Source: Streptosporangiaceae bacterium (lineage in GTDB: Bacteria > Actinomycetota > Actinomycetes > Streptosporangiales > Streptosporangiaceae). From it: a DNA stretch of 7,570 nucleotides. Of this stretch, positions 6,067-7,570 are shown one piece after another. Positions within the stretch are counted from its first letter, which is position 1. The number at the start of each line of letters is the position of its first letter. The DNA is taken from NCBI GenBank assembly GCA_030052355.1, contig JASIGS010000597.1, positions 1 to 7,570 on the forward strand, written 5' to 3'. The position numbers were made by a program, and so were the translations under genes. The notes under the pieces are model-generated. The model worked only from the letters and a program-made list of their open reading frames with translations. It ran no database searches and was not told where the DNA came from.

Positions 6067-6627
6067 TCAGTGGCCGCCAGCGATCGCCGGCACCCCCGCG
6101 GCCGCCGTCACCCGCTCGGCTGTACCGAGTGCCTGCGCCGCCCGGCGTGCCCACCCCGCTAGCAGCCGGCCCGGTTCCGGGTCCGACTCGGAAACCACGA
6201 GCCCGGCCGCCGGCAGCCTGGCGCCGAGCTCGGCGAGCAGCGACCGTAGTTGCCTCTCGGCCGCTGCGGCGTCGTGCGGCGAGTCCGTGATCACGAGCGG
6301 TAGCGCGGCGGCTCCCCGCAGCGCGCCGGGCGGCAGCCTGTCGCAGAACACCTTGAGCAGGCCGCTGTAGCTGGCGTGCAGCACCGGGCTGGCGACAAGC
6401 AGCAGGTCCGCCAGCATCACCTGATCGAGAGCGTCCTCGACCGCCGCGCACGGCTCGGGCAGCAGCAGCCGCCTGGACACGACCGGCAGGTCGATCACCT
6501 CGTAGCGATCGGCCTGCCAGATAGCGGCCGTCAGTTCGCCGGCCGCGGAGGTCGCCACCGCGAGCGTCCGCGATCCGGGTTTAGGGTCCGCGACGATGAC
6601 CGTGAACCTCACAGGTTGCTCCAGCAT
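6067..6627 (-). CDS. ssuE: NAD(P)H-dependent FMN reductase, SsuE-like
   Basis: A 186-residue flavodoxin-fold reductase that makes free reduced FMN from NAD(P)H and hands it to a partner monooxygenase in the cytoplasm. Visible: first strand and phosphate-binding loop FTVIVADPKPGSRTL (8-22), where family members usually have GNPKPxSRT, and SPVLHASYSGLLKVFCDRLP (80-99), which matches the flavin-binding SPxYxxSYTGLLKxFLDRLP block of the SsuE/MsuE group, followed by LRGAAALPLVIT. The frame is open upstream to 6738, but that part overlaps the preceding gene. ATG 6627, just before the first strand and after a purine-rich AAAGGCAGGG, is the better start. It lies 58 bases downstream of the SsuD-like monooxygenase gene on the same strand, which strongly supports the two-component assignment. 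The symbol rests on family and context; a paralogous FMN reductase role is possible. Confidence 0.85.
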   Translation of the reverse strand: MLEQPVRFTVIVADPKPGSRTLAVATSAAGELTAAIWQADRYEVIDLPVVSRRLLLPEPCAAVEDALDQVMLADLLLVASPVLHASYSGLLKVFCDRLPPGALRGAAALPLVITDSPHDAAAAERQLRSLLAELGARLPAAGLVVSESDPEPGRLLAGWARRAAQALGTAERVTAAAGVPAIAGGH

Positions 6628-6685
6628 CCGCCCTGCCTTTCTGGGAACGACTTTCCTCCGCCTCTCCTCGTCGTCGGCTGACAGC

Positions 6686-7570
6686 TCAGACGCTCGCCAG
6701 CGACCGCCTCGCACCGTCGGGGGCGAAGAAGGCGCCACGCCTGCGCAGTTCGGGTAGCACGCCTTCCCCGAACCAGTAGGCCTCCTCGAGGTGCGGATAA
6801 CCGGACATGATGAACTCGTCGATGCCGAGCTCGGCGTACTCCTCGATGCGGTCTGCGACCTCGGTGTGACTGCCGACCAGCGCGGTCCCGGCGCCGGCCC
6901 GGACCAGCCCGATCCCGGCCCACAGGTTCGGGTAGATCTCCAGATCGGACGCCGCGCCGCCGGCGCGGAACCTCTCGTGCAGGCTGACCATCCGCTGCTG
7001 GCCGACGGACGACGACTTGGCCAGCGTCAGCTGTGAGTTGGCGATCTCGTCGGGGGTCAGGTCGGCCAGGATCTTGTCGGCTTCCGCCCATGCCTCGCTG
7101 GCGGTGTCGCGGGTGATCACGTGCAGCCTGATCCCGAACCGCAGCGTGCGGCCAGCGGCGTCGGCTAGCTCGCGCATCCAGGCGATCTTGGCAGCCACGT
7201 CGGCGGGCGGCTCGCCCCAGGTCAGGTACACGTCCACGTACCTGGCCGCGACCGGGCCGGCCGCCTGCGATGAGCCGCCGAAGTAGATGTCGGGAACGGG
7301 CCGGGGCGGGCTGAGGACGGTCGCGCCCTCGACCTTGTAGTGGTCGCCCGAGAAGTCGTAGGGCTGGCCGCTCCAGGCACCGCGGACGATGTCGAGGAAC
7401 TCGGCGGTCCTGGCGTACCGCTCGTCGTGCGACAGGAAGTCGCCGAACCTGCGCTGCTCGGATTCCTCACCGCCGGTGACGACGTTGAGCAGCAGCCGGC
7501 CGCCGGAGATCCGCTGGTAGCTGGCGGCCATCTGGGCCGCAAGCGTGGGCGAGAGGAACCCAGGCCGGAA
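6686..7570 (-). CDS. ssuD: FMNH2-dependent alkanesulfonate monooxygenase, SsuD-like (N-terminus cut by right edge)
   Basis: A luciferase-like (TIM-barrel) monooxygenase that uses FMNH2 and oxygen to split alkanesulfonates into aldehyde and sulfite for sulfur supply. 294 C-terminal residues are present; E. coli SsuD has 381, so roughly 85-90 N-terminal residues, including the conserved active-site Cys region, are outside. The frame runs open to the right edge, reading RPGFLSPTLAAQMAA. Blocks that I recognise from SsuD: GRLLLNVVTGG, DIYFGGSSQAA, VYLTWGEPP, RFGIRLHVITR (the active-site Arg and His), SVGQQRMVSLH, PNLWAGIGLVRAGAGTALVG and SGYPHLEEAYWFGE (the active-site Tyr). The C-terminal tail after this is shorter than in E. 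coli. It is followed after 58 bases by the FMN reductase gene, which supplies its reduced flavin. The usual sulfonate ABC transporter genes are not in the window and may lie to the right. Confidence 0.93.
   Translation of the reverse strand, partial: FRPGFLSPTLAAQMAASYQRISGGRLLLNVVTGGEESEQRRFGDFLSHDERYARTAEFLDIVRGAWSGQPYDFSGDHYKVEGATVLSPPRPVPDIYFGGSSQAAGPVAARYVDVYLTWGEPPADVAAKIAWMRELADAAGRTLRFGIRLHVITRDTASEAWAEADKILADLTPDEIANSQLTLAKSSSVGQQRMVSLHERFRAGGAASDLEIYPNLWAGIGLVRAGAGTALVGSHTEVADRIEEYAELGIDEFIMSGYPHLEEAYWFGEGVLPELRRRGAFFAPDGARRSLASV

Noticed and set aside
6055..6068. Five-base inverted repeat GACCC-ACTC-GGGTC at the end of the FMN reductase gene as a terminator
   Set aside because: The stem is short, has no T-run and is expected by chance in sequence this rich in G and C.

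Overview
The window is very GC-rich, with a strong G/C bias at third codon positions and long spurious ORFs on the non-coding strands. This, together with the protein families present, points to a high-GC actinomycete chromosome (Streptomyces, Streptosporangiales or Frankia-like). I saw no RNA genes, insertion sequences, CRISPR arrays or phage genes. There are seven protein genes, two of them cut by the window edges, and one doubtful leader ORF.

Left part (1-1197, minus strand): the N-terminal two thirds of uracil-DNA glycosylase (ung, cut at the left edge), preceded by a TetR-family regulator. Middle (1198-3121): a 349-base divergent intergenic region carrying a perfect inverted repeat that is a good TetR operator candidate, a second short palindrome, and a small ORF with a ribosome binding site that ends at an amber stop just before the next gene. 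That gene, on the plus strand, encodes an acyl-CoA synthetase-like (ANL superfamily) protein whose signature motifs are unusually degenerate, including loss of the C-terminal catalytic lysine.

Right part (3146-7570, minus strand): read in the direction of transcription, an SsuD-like alkanesulfonate monooxygenase (N-terminus cut at the right edge), an SsuE-like NAD(P)H-dependent FMN reductase, a secreted Asp-box (BNR) protein with seven regularly spaced repeats, and a phospholipase C/acid phosphatase-type phosphoesterase. The last gene converges with the ligase gene over a GC-rich hairpin that probably ends both transcripts.

How they work together: the monooxygenase and FMN reductase form a classic two-component system that releases sulfite from organosulfonates. 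The TetR regulator probably controls itself and the divergent ligase-like gene. The Asp-box protein and phosphoesterase may be co-transcribed, but the sequence does not show a shared function. The most unusual element is the tetR/ligase unit: operator, leader ORF and an ANL protein that may be an altered or non-canonical enzyme.
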